DNA of 64,000 nucleotides from Phoma sp. XZ068 (taxonomy: Eukaryota > Ascomycota > Dothideomycetes > Pleosporales > Didymellaceae): NCBI GenBank assembly GCA_004835665.1, contig RBKR01000001.1:2418001-2482000 (forward strand), in the 5' to 3' direction. This document shows positions 43,063 through 55,491 of the stretch, piece by piece; positions within the stretch are counted from its first letter, which is position 1; each line of letters opens with the position of its first letter. The notes under the pieces were generated by a model that saw only the letters and a program-made list of their open reading frames with translations, searched no databases and had not been told where the DNA came from. The position numbers and the translations under genes are program-made.

Positions 43063-46000
43063 TTAGCGTCTAGCGCCGGGCGCTGGGGACGCATTTCTGC
43101 TTACCCGACCACGTCGCTGACCACCTCCAGCAGCCTGCTGTTGCTGCTGCTGTTGAGGCATGTACATTCCATATGGGTACATCTGCGCGCCCATGCCAGG
43201 TGGCATGCCCTGTCCCGCAAGGTTGACAGGCTGCATCATGGGCGAACCAGTGAAGCCAGGAGCTGCAACTGGAGAAACGTTGCGGTAGGCATCCATTCCT
43301 GGCTGGAAACCGTTCATCTGAGGGTAGAACTGGCCCTGGCGAGCAAGCAGCTGCTGGTATTGAAGCTGCTGCTGACCGTTCATAGCTTGCATGTTGGGCA
43401 TGTACATCGGTCCACCTGGTCCCATGGCGTACTGATCGAAGCCGTTCGAGTCCATGCTGGAGGTGCGCTGAAGGCCAACTGGGTCGAATCCAGGAGCAGG
43501 GGCTCCGTAGAAACCTCTAGGCTCAAGCTGCGAGCTGTCCCTGGATGCAGAACGGGTGGCAGACGAGTCGCGGTGACCAGGTCCACCGCGGGTGGACAGA
43601 CCTACTTCGTCCATGAGGCGCTTGTAACCCTGTTGGGGCTGAGCCTTGATGCGTAGAAGGACGCTGCGGACGTTTTGCACGACCTCCGCGCGGATCTTCT
43701 CGTCGAAGAAGGGGGTGGTGAGCACCTTGAAGATGAGGGTAGCACCGCAATTCTGGTCAGAGAGGATCTCTTCTAGAACCTGGTCGTTGGGCGAGAAGAA
43801 GAGCGCCTGGAGGATGATGTCGCGGGCTTCCGGCTCGTTGCGTTGGTTGATGATCTTCAGTACGGTAAGATAGGCAACCTTGTGTGTGCAAAGGTGCACA
43901 ATGTGGGGGACCAGGCGAGGAGCGAGGACAGTGCGCCTCCTGGGGAAAGTGCAGGTATCGAGGAACCAAGTCAACAGCAACGCACCGTTGGCGTTGGTGG
44001 CAAGCTGAACGCTGTGAAGGGCGATCGCCGCGGCAACAGTACGCTGCTGGTCCTTGCTTGCAAAGTGGCTCTCCAAGCAGGCACGCATAGCGCGAGCTCC
44101 GAATCGGCCTTGTGCAAGGTCCCAGAGACGGCCAAGCATCACTTCGAAGATGAAGTTGTTGAGATGCTGGTACTTGAGGCAGCCCTGCATAACGTAGTTA
44201 CCGAACTGGTCGAGGAAGAGAGCCATGGCGTATGGTCGGAGAGCTTCCACAACCATCTTCTGCATGTTGAGTGTCTTGGAGACATCAATAATCTTCTGAG
44301 CAGCCCACGTTCCGTTCTTGTGAATACCGATCTTGGCAAGGTGAGGTGCAATCTCGCGAAGCATAGCTTCCTTGACATGCTCAGAGCAGTGCTCGAACAG
44401 CTTCTGGACAACAGTGTTTCCAAGGTAGTCCGATGAGAGTTCGGCAATCTCAGGAAGCATGTTCAGGGCAATCGACTCAATCTCCTCAGTAGAGCATGAG
44501 CCGTTGTCAATACGCTTGCGGATCTCACGAAGTCTTGGTGCATCGTGGACACGAGTGTGGCTTGGCTCTTCGACCGGGGGAATCTCATCAACGTAGCTGT
44601 TGTACTGGATGGCTGCTTCCACCTGTGCCAAGATCCTGCCTTGGTCTTCGTCCGTTGCACCCAGATCTTTCACAATCTGGAGAATGTCGCCACGGATGTC
44701 AGTCAATTCAGGAGTCGTCAAAGGCGTGTTTGCAGTAGCCAGGTTGACAGTGTTTGCTTTTGTGGTTGTGCTGGCACCGGTCGTGCCTTCCGCCTGAGCT
44801 TTGGCGTGTGGGTCTGGGCTTGGCGAAGGGAAGAGGCCGTTGTGACCAGGCGTAGCAGCAGCGCTTGGAATCTTAGCATAGCCAATGCGCACAGGGCCGG
44901 CTCCAGGAAAGATCTCCTTGCCGTTAAGCTGGGACTTGGCCTGCACAGCGCTCTCGAGGCTCTCAAAGTTGACGAAACCGCAGTTCTTGTGTGTCAGAAC
45001 ACGAGTAGACTCGATAGAACCGAAAGTGCTGAAGATGACGTTCAGGGACGAAACGGTTGTGGATGAAGGAATGTTGCCCAGCCACAGAGATCGAGTCGGG
45101 CCCTCAAGCGTGCCGTCGTCACCAAGGTTCGCGCTCGAGTCGTGTGCACCACGCAGCTGGAGGTTCTTGACAGCCTCGGTGAGGTTGTATTCAGCATCCT
45201 CGGTCAAGTCGGAGGCTCCGAGGCGAGTGGGCATGTAGCTGCGCATCAGACGCTGCTGGGGTGCATCCAAGACACCAGCAGTCCTGGCACGAGGACGAGC
45301 ACTTGAGGCGTAGTTGGCGAAAGCCTGAACCTCAAGGTTGTGTTGGCGAACAGCTTCATGGATCAGGAGAGCGTTAGCCTCAGCTGGGGTCATGGCGCCG
45401 CTGTAGTTGCCGAATTGATCGAGCTCATCCTCATCCTCAGCATACTTCTCCTTTGCATTGACCGAATAGGAACGGAAGCGGTTGGCACTGTTCATGTTCT
45501 GGCTGTTGGCGTTCCTCTGGCTCTCAAGAAGAAGCTCAATGTCAGAGGGAGCCAGCTGAGCGCGCACAGGCTGAGGGGTGTCTACAAGACCGAGGTAGTC
45601 AAGGGTCTTGACATCAGTATCGGCAAGCGAGTCCCTGGAGAAGTGTGACTGAGGTGAGCCAGGGCCGTTCGACGGCTGAGAAGCAATGCTGTGAAGGGTG
45701 CTGCTGCGGTCGCGGTTGCTTGACCAGCCGGTGGAGAAGATGGAGTTACCAAAGGGCGAGACAGAGGGAGGCAGGTATCCCGGACGTTGAGGCATTGAGC
45801 CGGCACGAAGGCGAGAAAGAAGGACTGACTTGGCAGCAGCGTTGGCAGAACCAGGTGCAGCGAAGCCTCCGCTGCCCTCGGTGGGTGTGCCTGGGGCGGG
45901 CTTGAAAGGGCTTGTGGAAGGGGTAGGGCGGGAGGTCTTGGGCAGGAGGGAGGACGAGGACATAGACATTAAGCCACCGGGTGCTGCGGAGGGAGAGAAG

Positions 46001-46489
46001 CGTGAAGGCAGAGTGCCAGCGCGGGCACGACGGGTAGATGTCTGGGAGGCTGACGTGGTCTCGGGCATGGCTTGGTTGAAGTCAGGGAAGCTGTCAGCGC
46101 TGGGAGACTCCGGGATGGTCTCACGCAATGGCGTCGAGTTGCCGCTGGTAGGAGGTCCCCACATTTGTGGAGTCAAGCCTTCCTGTGCTTGGATCTCGCG
46201 TGCACTGGTGTTCCACATTAGCAGGCATGACCAGATGTTTCAGGAGTGCGACAAACCGTTTGGAAAATAGCCGGCCGCCATAATCATGCGACGGGGATCC
46301 TGAGCCAAGACGTGCGCCTGCTGCCGCCGCTCCCAGTGGATTTGACGTGGTGGGAGGGAAGCGGCCGCCCGAGGGAGGCTCGACGGGCGACGCAGCGCCG
46401 CTGGACGAGGCCGAGTGCGGGGTGTTGGAGCTCAATTGGGGCAGGTAGGCCAGGTTGATGTGGGATTCGGGGCGCGAAGTCGGAGCCAT
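43063..46489 (-). CDS. RRM-Pumilio RNA-binding protein (Jsn1/Puf2-like)
   Basis: Predicted cytoplasmic RNA-binding protein that binds mRNA 3' regions, like yeast Jsn1/Puf1 and Puf2, which act on membrane- and mitochondria-linked mRNAs. Exons 46489-46257 and 46204-43063 give 1124 residues. Residues 1-440 are Ser/Pro-rich. An RRM lies at about 448-520 (SLWLGNIPSSTTVSSLNVIF then KNCGFVNFESLESAVQAKSQ). Pumilio repeats follow at about 660-960, for example DYLGNTVVQKLFEHCSEHVK and LDQFGNYVMQGCLKY. The tail is Gln/Met/Pro-rich with seven consecutive Gln. The intron 46205-46256 has a weak GTTTGT donor, but joins FSKR to AREIQAQEGL in frame; the second exon's own Met-like start is internal. Confidence 0.9.
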
Positions 46490-48220
46490 TATGGATTACA
46501 GATGCTGTCTCTCGACCGTGTAGGGACTGTAGGGTTGCGGGAACGGAGGACGCGCAGGTGGTTGGTGCCGGCCCGAGGGGTGTGGTCGCGCAGCGCAAGC
46601 CTGTGCAAGGGGCTTTGAAGCAGAAACGCGGTTGGGACCCAGTCCGTCGATGCGTCGCGTGCAGGTGCAGACTACTCTGTGCTCTGCGCAGTATAGCAAT
46701 GAACACGGCTCTTTCGAAGCGTGTCCTGCGGATCGAGGTCGCGGCTGTGCTCGTATATGCGGGGGTCCGAAGGAGAGCGAGGAGCCTCACAGCGTCTCGG
46801 CGAGCGGCGAGCGCGGCTGGCAGAAGCAACAAAAGCCGAAAGGAGTGACTTGGAGGGCCCGCTGGTCGCAGTGAAGCGCGTGGACGGGGAGGCCGCGGAC
46901 GCTGATGCAATAAACAGCCACGCCGAGGGTGCTGGAGAAGAAGGAAGGAAAGATATGATTAAGCAGAGGATTCTGATTAGACACAAGCGCTCATTGAGGA
47001 TGGCGGTCCAGCAGCAGCAGCGATGGGGGAGGAGGCGATGGGCAAGAGGTGCGTGAGGTGATGAAAGTGATTCTCGCTAACGGAGAGCACGGAGAGGGTC
47101 GTGTCGTCTCCAGTTGCCCGCCTAGCGCTGCGTGCACGTTCACCAACAACGTAACCACCAGAAGAGGGCTGAAGGCCAATGCGCAGGATCCTGCTCGCTG
47201 GAATGCGGTCTGAATCGAGTGCCCTCACGATGCTGCACGGGAGGCTCGCCCATGGCAGCGAGCGCTCCTGTTCAGCGCGCAGCGATAAGGGGGCCCTTCT
47301 TGCGCCTCTCCCTGGTTGGACCGCGGGAATGGTTAGCAGGCCGAACTGAAACGCTCAGAGGCGTGTCGCACCTCCAATCTGACGTGGACACTCGCGCGCT
47401 GCGCTGCCATCTGTCCTCATTGGCCTGCGGCTGCTAAGAACCTGCGCACGCCTATGCATCGGCATGCTTCGGTATGCTGCAGGAGAGGACGCAGCAGAGG
47501 GAGACACTCGGTCTGCCCATCTGTGGTGTGCCTGCACGAGAAGCCGTTTTCTAGCACCGCATCGTGCAACACCACCGCCGGCAGACGCAACCGCCAATGG
47601 CAGCTCGCTAGGCTCACTGGCCTGACGCCCAAGTTGCACACAGATGGCAGGTCCGGGATGGTCGTTGAAACATGCTCTTCTAGAAGCAGGCGCGGATTTA
47701 TGCCACGGCTGCGTCTGGGAAGCGTCGTGTTCGACAGCTTTACAGGGCGACTAAAGGAGACTAGGCGGCATCGGCCGTTGTCAATCCCAGACTGGCGCTA
47801 TGTTTCAAGTGCGCGAAGGCCGTCTCTGCCAGAGCCGAAAGGGATCTCCGTGCCTTGGCGGAGCCTTTCCGAACGGCGGGCGCGTCATTGAACATTTGCC
47901 AGGCGCGTGCACCGCGCAGAGGCCGCACTTCACCCTCTCCACAATTGACCAGGCCACCACCACGGCACGTGAAACACGCAGCATAAACAGCGCCAGCACC
48001 GAGCAGGACACACCCCGGCTGCAGTGCGCACCGAACGACTGCCCGCGCCTGCATGGAAGTCTTCTCGAAGACGGCGCGCGACCCTTGACCGCTGTCTCTG
48101 CTGCCGCGAACCACCCATCGCCACACGCGCTCCGCCGCAGAGCGCACCCCTCGCCTCCGCCTGCCCCGCACTCTGCTGTGCCCTGGCAGCACATCCGCGG
48201 CCTCTCTCTCTCTGTCTGCG
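46490..48220. other. Long GC-rich divergent intergenic region
   Basis: About 1.7 kb between the starts of the Pumilio gene (-) and the YL1 gene (+). GC-rich, with overlapping frames on all strands that have Ala/Arg-rich, family-less translations. Likely promoters and long 5' untranslated regions. Confidence 0.5.
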
Positions 48221-50359
48221 ATGGCGTCTGCCGCCCCCGAGCCAGTGCTGGAGGAGGATGCGCTCCCAGTCAAGCACCATGACGAGTCTAGCGCATCTGA
48301 CGACGATGCAGACGAGAGCGAGGCTGAGGCGCCAGTCGACCTCATGGTCACTTCCCGCGCCCGGCGATCAAATGCTGGAAACCGCATGTCGACGCTGCTC
48401 GCCAAGCAGGCCGAGGAAGAGGAGTGGGGAGAAGAGTGGGAAGAGACCGCCAACGAGGAGGAGTTCAAGGGCGGCGATGTGAATGAGCAAGAGGACTACA
48501 ACATGGATTCTTCGTCGTCTGAAGAAGACAACGATGCCGCCGACGACGATGACGAGGGCGAGAAGGAGCTGCGCAAAGCGGAGCGGCAAGAACGTACCAA
48601 GAAGCGCAAAATAGCCACCAACCCATTCGCTGCCCGTCTCGCTACCGCTGCGCGCAAAAAAGTCAAGATCGACGTCCCACGCTCCGAGTCCACCCCATCC
48701 GCGCCAATTCGACCAAAGAAGAAGTCCGAGAGGGCATCTTGGATACCCACAGAAGAGGATGGCCCCATACGGACGTCGTCACGGCGCCAAACGGTGGCAA
48801 ACAAGGAGAGCACACTGGCCAAGCTGCAGGAAAAGGACAGGCGGCGAGACGACACACTGGCGATGATGAAGGCTGCCGAGGCGCGAAAGAAGAAGGACGA
48901 GCCCAAGCCCTTGACCCAGGCAGAGCGTCTGACCGAGGCTGCGCGGCAGGAGAGGATCAACAAGAAGACACTGCATAGATGGGAAGAGGCAGAGGAAGCA
49001 CGAGCAGCCGAAAGACAGGCCAAGATCGACGCGCTGAAGAACCGTCAGATTGAAGGACCCTTTATTCGATACTACAGCGGGCCCGCCATCTACGTTGACG
49101 ACAAGCTCAAATACACAGGCAAGGACGCGCCTAGTCTTGAGCATCTGGAAGAGAAGCTCAACAAGGAACCCACACCCGTAGAAGCACAGCCTTCTCAGCC
49201 AGAATCGACTGAGCAGACAGCGGCCGCTCCCAATCCACAAACACCACACGAGGAAGGCATTGGCCCACATCCACCGCCAATAAGCTCTCCTGAGATGTTT
49301 TCTATACCTGCGTCCCAGTCATTGCAGCAGGATGCTCAATTACCATGGGCTCCTGGTTCGCAAGCGGCCAACGGCGATGTCTTTATGGGTGGCGACGTGT
49401 TCATGGGTTCGTCTCACGGCGTGTCCTACAACAGCAACATCATGTTCGCACCGCCCCAAAACCAAGACTCCTTCCTCTTCGGCATCGATCAGTATGCCTC
49501 GAACCAGAGTCAACAGAACCAAACCCAATCTTCCGACCTCCCTCCAAATCCCTTCTCCCAGTCTCAATCCTTCCCACAGTACACAACATCCTCCACCTTC
49601 TCCCCGCATCCATCTCTCAACGACCCCCTTGCTCAGGGAAACGGCACCAACGGCCCACAACCTCAACCTTCACAACCACAACCACAACATCCACCACTAC
49701 CCCCTCAACCCCCACGCCGCAAAGTCATCAGAAGAGCAATGCGAAACCTCCTCATCCTCTCCTCCTTCCCCAACCTCGACGCCCCACCCACATCCTCCCG
49801 CGCCCGCACAGCCGCCTCCCTCCTAAAAGACAAAGACCGCTCCGCGCTCATCCAACTCTGCCGCACCATCTTCAAATGGTCCCACCACGACGCCACCCTC
49901 TTCGTCAACAACATGCTCCTCGGGCAGGCTGCAAAAACCCAAAAAGCGCGCGAACTCCACGACGCGTCCATCCGGCCCGCGAAACAGCTCTGCGCCGTCA
50001 CAAACGCAGTCGCGCGCTACCGGGATCCAGAAACGGGTATTGCGTACCGCGATGCGCGTGCCTTTGGCGTGCTGAGAGGTGTGGTTGGCGGCGGGTTTGT
50101 CTGGTCGGGCGATCTGGGGTGCTATGTTGGGGGCAGAGCGAAGCCGCTGGAGAGTATGGGCGGAAAGGGGTTTTTGGGTATGCCGCCTGCTGCGGGGGTG
50201 CCGAGGCGGTTTTTGGAGATGAGTAGGAAGGCTGTGCAGAAGGGTGATGGGGGGAAGAGTCAGACGCTGCCTGTGGTGGAGAAGACGGGGATGCCTGCTA
50301 CTACTGCTGCTGCGGAGCCTGCGGGCGTGAAGAGTGAGGAGGTGGTTGGTGCTGTGTAA
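48221..50359 (+). CDS. swc2: YL1/Swc2 (Vps72) subunit of the SWR1 chromatin-remodelling complex
   Basis: Nuclear protein that binds H2A.Z-H2B dimers for exchange into nucleosomes by SWR1. Single exon, 712 residues. The N-terminal YL1 region has VTSRARRSNAGNRMSTLLAK, then EEEEWGEEWEETANEEEFKG and a long acidic stretch. The middle is basic and coiled (KLQEKDRRRDDTLAMMKAAE), with RRQTVANKESTLAKLQ typical of YL1. Residues ~340-500 are Gln/Pro/Ser-rich. The C-terminal YL1_C domain includes RNLLILSSFPNLDAPP, then CAVTNAVARYRDPETGIAYR. The ATG at 48221 is preceded by a pyrimidine-rich tract and begins the acidic N-terminus. Longer than yeast Swc2, as usual in filamentous fungi. Confidence 0.9.
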   Translation: MASAAPEPVLEEDALPVKHHDESSASDDDADESEAEAPVDLMVTSRARRSNAGNRMSTLLAKQAEEEEWGEEWEETANEEEFKGGDVNEQEDYNMDSSSSEEDNDAADDDDEGEKELRKAERQERTKKRKIATNPFAARLATAARKKVKIDVPRSESTPSAPIRPKKKSERASWIPTEEDGPIRTSSRRQTVANKESTLAKLQEKDRRRDDTLAMMKAAEARKKKDEPKPLTQAERLTEAARQERINKKTLHRWEEAEEARAAERQAKIDALKNRQIEGPFIRYYSGPAIYVDDKLKYTGKDAPSLEHLEEKLNKEPTPVEAQPSQPESTEQTAAAPNPQTPHEEGIGPHPPPISSPEMFSIPASQSLQQDAQLPWAPGSQAANGDVFMGGDVFMGSSHGVSYNSNIMFAPPQNQDSFLFGIDQYASNQSQQNQTQSSDLPPNPFSQSQSFPQYTTSSTFSPHPSLNDPLAQGNGTNGPQPQPSQPQPQHPPLPPQPPRRKVIRRAMRNLLILSSFPNLDAPPTSSRARTAASLLKDKDRSALIQLCRTIFKWSHHDATLFVNNMLLGQAAKTQKARELHDASIRPAKQLCAVTNAVARYRDPETGIAYRDARAFGVLRGVVGGGFVWSGDLGCYVGGRAKPLESMGGKGFLGMPPAAGVPRRFLEMSRKAVQKGDGGKSQTLPVVEKTGMPATTAAAEPAGVKSEEVVGAV

Positions 50360-50511
50360 GATAGTGTAGCGGAGTATGTGCATCTGTATCCTCATTGAAG
50401 AGAAAGAGCGTGCAAGTAATGTATACCTATGATCAACGTCCATCTATGATTCCTTCATCAATATTTCGCCCTTCATCACCATACCGCTCTCTCATCCCAT
50501 CATGAACCTCA

Positions 50512-53263
50512 CTACCCAAGCACCACACGCCTAACCCCCGACCCCCCACCCACCGCCCCTTCCAACGCCTCTTCCACAATCTGCCCTACACCGCGCCTTT
50601 CAGCAACACCCTCCTCCCACACCACATACAGAACCCAAAACAGCTCCCTCGCATTCCCACCATCCAGCCCCAGAAGCGCAGACTCGGCCGTCAATTTGAA
50701 GCTGTGCGAGACGAGCAGGAGCTCAATGTGAGAGCCGGCTTCTGGTAGGAGGGCGAGGTTGTCGGGATGGAGGGAGCCTACTATGCTGCGGGATTTGGAG
50801 AGGAGCGGGATGCCTGGGATGCGGTCGAATGGCAATTTGAGGGATTCTGGGTCTATGGTTTTGGTCTGGTGGCCGAGTTCGAGGTGCAGTGAGATGGTGG
50901 TGAATTGGAGGGTGGTGTAGGGTGGGAAGGCGCTGGGTGGGATTTAGGTGGTTGCATATGTCTGTATGTGGTCTGACTTACGGGATGTTCGCGTCGTCAT
51001 CGTCGTCGTCGTAGTTGTCGTAGTCGTCGTAGTTGTCAGGGATAACCGTCGTGCGGAGATCCATGAGACGCCATGGATACATGGATCGATCCATCGCCTT
51101 GTCGGCATAGTGTTCGCGTGGATGGCGAAAGTCGCCTAGAGCTGTGCATCGATCTATGCGTTCCCATGGTGGTCTCTTCTCGGTTGTCATTGCGTCGAGA
51201 AGAGTGTATTCTGCGACAGTTAGTTTCTTACGCCTCGACTTCGATTCATGTGCTTACGACAAAGTGATGCGATGCCCATGTTCGAATTTGCGCTTCTTAT
51301 GCCTTGGTGTTCAATACGCTTCAATAGTCTTTCGTACTCTGCCCAGCTATTGACCGCGTTGACTGTTTTGGTGCGAAACAACTCTGGTGATTGCAACACC
51401 TGCTCTGAGGAAGGCGGAATTTTACTATCATCGTCCCAGTCAGGCACCTGCGGATGGGTGTGAGCACATAAACGATACTGCGATCCCCACCAACCCATCA
51501 TACTAGAGGGATCTGGATCTTGTGTAGGGGCAATGTATGGACGCTTGCTCGCAAACTCAAAAACCGTAAGAGGGTGCTGTACAGCCTCTCGTGTCAGGCA
51601 CTCGATCCGGGCAGTAAGGTCTTGACTCCGCCAGGCCACGAGTCTGCTGTGCTTGAGGTATTGCGAAAGATTGGCCATCTCACGCCTGCTTTGCACATCA
51701 CTCTCTTCGCCGTCTCTTGACCACTCGAAATTCTCTCGTGGCCACATGATAGCTCCTTCCCAACCGGCCCACGAAAAGCTTGCGAATCTGTTTCGCCTCC
51801 GCATGTCGCCTCGGGAAGAGATAAAGAGCAAGAAATGATCAAGAAAATAAGCGGGCAGCCCTTCGATGATTGGAGTCTGCATTCCACGAGCCGTGGGTTG
51901 GATTATCCCACTTAGAGCGCGGAGAGCATCACCTTCATTGCGTAAAGTGCGTCTTGAGAAGTCCTCACATAACTTTTGATATGCCCAGCATGAAGCTGAG
52001 AACCCTTCAGATGGATCTGGGATGCGGATAATGTTGCAGTCGTCATTGTCCAGCCAGTGATCCCAGTGGTCAGCGCAGGTCTCTTCTGCCCAGTTTGCTG
52101 CTTGACATCTGAAGTACACTTGTTCGTTGATGAAGATAAGAGTCCGTCGAGGTAAAACCAGCTCTTGCAGCGTCCACCCCCGTTGGTTATAGATCGACCT
52201 CTGAAGATGCCAGTCAATGCTGTGCAGCATAGTAAGGGTGAGGCCGGAAGCAAGGTGGGCGACATGCTCGCTTGGTCTATGGATATGCGTGTTACGTGCG
52301 AGTGCGGGCAGACCGGCACCCGCTTCATGGCCAGAAGCTGCTACGATAGTCAAGTATGATCCGCTGTAGATAGACTGCATCATACTGATCCCGCGCGCCA
52401 CGTCGTCTGCATCATCTTGGACGAGACAGAGCCCATCCACCCAAAGATACCGTTCACCAAGGCTCGTGAGAAGATCAATTGCATTGTTGATTGTTCGTGG
52501 TAAAGCATTGCGAATGTTTTTCAGGCAGCCTTCGCTGGCTAACTCATCGTAGTTGTCAAGTTGCAACTTCAACATTGGTGTCTGGCCCCATACATAGCTG
52601 AGTGCGACATATCTGGCGTCTGGAGGAGCACTCCTGATACAACCAAGCTCAAGATCGATTAGTCGAAAGTTGGAACAGAATTCTTTGTGTATGGCGACTT
52701 CATGGCGCAGGGTTGGACTATCGATATGCTGCACGTCAATTAGCTTTCCCGAACTGGTGATTACGAACCGATGACCCAACCTGATCTGCAAACATCGTGG
52801 GACGATTATCGCTGAGCAAGCATTTATCATGTCTCGTATCGCATATTTCCAGCCAGCCTTTGATTCTTGGAATTATCGAATCCTTTGCGGCAATGCAGCG
52901 AGCTGTGTCCGGCCCTTGAGCTTGAGGGTTGTCTTTGGCCATGAACGCCAGGCGCGTGCCCAGTGGAGAAGGATACAGTAAACGGAAAGACTGCTCCCTC
53001 ATGACCAGAGCAACATCGATGCGCTGAGAAGGGACAATTTTATCGCTAGGGATATGCTGAACGCTCTCGATGATGGCAGTAACGACGAATTGGCAGATTT
53101 TGCACTGGGTTCGTTGTTGTATCTCATACCAGGTGCCAAGATACCAGTCGTTTACCTCACCTGCTGCTGGCAGCTGTTGGAGTAATTGCTCATGTGATGG
53201 GAGCTGACCGTCTGTGAGACATACCGTTGATAGTGCAGTGCAAAAGCTAGTGCAGGGAGCCAT
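50512..53263 (-). CDS. HET-domain protein (heterokaryon-incompatibility type)
   Basis: Predicted non-self-recognition or cell-death effector family. Exons 53263-52781, 52728-51258, 51210-50982 and 50932-50512 give 867 residues. Residues ~60-165 have CKICQFVVTAI and WLEICDTRHDKC, a common lead-in. The HET domain follows: YVALSYVWG (~201), YLWVDGLCLVQDDADD (~255) and QRGWTLQELVLPRRTLIF (~345). The usual Ile-Asp-Ser/Gln in the second motif is Val-Asp-Gly here. Between exons 1 and 2 the frame shifts; intron 52729-52780 (GTTGGG...GTGCAG) repairs it, though an alternative (52723-52775 region) also works. Exon 3 encodes an Asp/Tyr/Asn-rich segment from a GTC/GTA microsatellite. Exon 4 was linked by GTAAGT and CAG sites in matching phase. 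Confidence 0.82.
50995..51038. repeat. Trinucleotide microsatellite inside HET gene
   Basis: CGT/CGTAGT-type triplet repeats on the plus strand. On the coding minus strand they give alternating Asp, Tyr and Asn codons (DNYDDYDNYDDDDD). Length changes here would stay in frame. Confidence 0.8.
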
Positions 53264-53864
53264 GTTGTGAGTTCTTACTGTTGAAGCCTTTCGTGATGAG
53301 AAAGAAGGAAGGAAGGGAAGACTGCATAGGCTGAGCCTTCTGAGGCACCGCGAAGAGCAACATTGGAGGAATATGAAAGCACGACTGGGTAGTCCGACCA
53401 CTGACGGCGTCCATATTCAGCCTCATGCTGACTGATTTACCCCTCGCAACTTGCTTGATGTAACGCATGCTGCTAAGAACAAGATACTGATCATTTCAGG
53501 TCTTGGGTGTCAAATTTTTGATACTAGAAGCGTAACCAACGTGTTAAAAAGGCATCATACCGATTACTGCGTCTACTGTATAAGATTGTTGATAACTTAA
53601 AGCTGTGTTAGCGTTTGGTGTATGGTCAAGCTCCAGCAGCTGCTTGCCCAAACGGTAAACCGCCGACTGCGGAGAGCAAGCACGCAATTTTGACGCGACG
53701 TCATTGGCTCAAAGCGCACCCTCAACTTTTTGAGACGGTTGTTAACGGGATCGAGAACCATTATTAATCCGACATAGCGTCATAATGTGGTTCTCCAGTC
53801 CTTTCTCCACCCTGCTGCAAGGTAACAGTCGCGTGGTGAGCGTTGCCATCAACCAATTCAAGCT
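53264..53864. other. Divergent intergenic region
   Basis: About 600 bases between the HET gene (-) and the O-acetyltransferase gene (+). Must contain both promoters; no motif is claimed. Confidence 0.4.
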
Positions 53865-55491
53865 ATGAGTGTCTCACGTACACTGCTCGCCGTCGCGCGG
53901 CGACAGACCCCGAAGGTACACGCCTACACCAGAACAACCTCACGACCGACGATTCTCCAAGCGACCCGAAGCATTCATCATCAATCGCAGCTTCAGGCTC
54001 AGCATAATACGGCAGCAAGAGCTGAGGAAGACTCGGTGCAGAGCGAGTCGTTGAACCCAGCGTTGTCGTTTCCATGCCTCGACGCGCTCGAATCCAAATC
54101 CGCCAAACTTTCAAAGCGCTCGACCGAAGGCCCCGAGCCATCATACACGTCTGGACACACCGAGGTCTTCCGTTCGGCGCAACCTATACTGTTGGACTGG
54201 GGCGGTATACTGCCGCAATTCGACGTAGCATACGAGACTTGGGGCAGTCTGAATCAGGACAAGAGCAACGCCATCTTGCTGCACACTGGTCTCTCAGCTT
54301 CAAGTCATGCACACAGTACCGAATCGAACCCCAAGCCCGGCTGGTGGGAGAAGTTCATTGGGCCTAACAAACCTCTGGACACCAACAAGTACTTCGTCAT
54401 ATGTACCAACGTCATTGGAGGTTGTTACGGTTCGACAGGACCTTCCTCAATTGACCCAGCGAGCGGCGAGCGCTATGCCACACGATTCCCGATCCTGACA
54501 ATGGAGGATATGGTGCGCGCACAGTTTCGACTCCTAGACAATTTGGGCATTCAGAAGCTGTACGCAAGTGTTGGATCCAGTATGGGTGGCATGCAGAGTC
54601 TTGCAGCTGGCAACTTGTTCTCTGAACGAGTCGGTCGCATCGTCAGCATCAGCGGTTGTGCGCGCAGCCATCCATACAGCATTGCCATGAGGCACACGCA
54701 ACGGCAAGGTATGTCGTACAATCCCATTCATGGGCGCACACAGGCTGACAGTTTACATAGCACTGATGATGGACCCCAACTGGGCTCGAGGCTTCTACTA
54801 CGATAGCATTCCTCCACATGGTGGCATGAAGCTGGCTCGTGAGATCGCGACCGTCACATATCGAAGTGGTCCGGAGTGGGAGCTGCGATTCGGCCGTCGC
54901 CGTGCAGACCCGTCGCGACCACCGGCACTCTGCCCTGACTTCCTTGTCGAGACATACCTCGATCATGCTGGCGAGAAATGGTGCCTGGAGTATGATCCCA
55001 ACAGTCTCCTGTACGTCTCCAAGGCCATGGATATGTTCGACCTGGGTCAGGAACACCGCAATCGCGTCAACGAGCGCAGGGCTGCGAATGCAAGCAGAGT
55101 GCAGGCATATCTTGATGGTAAAGGCATCGAGTCTGATGCCATTGCAGATGCATGCAGCTTGACTCTCCCTGAGCAGCCTTACGAAGAAAAGGAGCAGCCT
55201 GTCGATTTTGATGAAAGCAATGTCCCTGCAGCCGACGGAAGCGAGCCGCCACCCGATTTAGTCGCGGGCCTTAGACCGTTGGCAAACACCCCAGCACTAG
55301 TGTTAGGTGTCGCCAGTGACATTTTGTTCCCTGCATGGCAGCAGCGTGAGATTGCAACGACACTCAAGCGCACGGGCAACAAGAATGTGACACACATTGA
55401 GCTAGGCGAGGAGAAGAGCATGTTTGGCCACGATACCTTTCTTCTCGATCTGGAGAATGTCGGCGGCGCTGTCAAGTCGTTCCTCGGCTGA
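53865..55491 (+). CDS. cysA: Mitochondrial serine O-acetyltransferase-like protein (CysA/Cys2; homoserine O-acetyltransferase superfamily)
   Basis: Alpha/beta-hydrolase-fold acetyltransferase making an O-acetylated amino acid for cysteine or methionine synthesis. Exons 53865-54708 and 54761-55491 give 524 residues. The first ~35 residues are Arg/Ser/Thr-rich without acids, a likely mitochondrial targeting sequence. The fold has FDVAYETWGSLNQDKSNAIL, the nucleophile elbow VGSSMGGMQSLAAG, the Asp in LGVASDILFP and the His in MFGHDTFLLD. NVIGGCYGSTGPSSIDPASG and YATRFPILTMEDMVRAQFRL fit the fungal CysA/Cys2 group, rather than Met2, which usually reads differently here (from memory). Intron 54709-54760 lies just after HTQRQ. 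Substrate choice between serine and homoserine needs testing. Confidence 0.85.

Noticed and set aside
43141..44436. Plus-strand frames antisense to the Pumilio gene (171 and 197 codons)
   Set aside because: Shadow frames opposite conserved Pumilio repeats; no independent family signal.
52729..52780. Apparent frameshift breaking the HET gene into two frames
   Set aside because: A 52-base GT...AG intron with a branch-like CTAATTGAC repairs the frame, so a pseudogene call is not needed.
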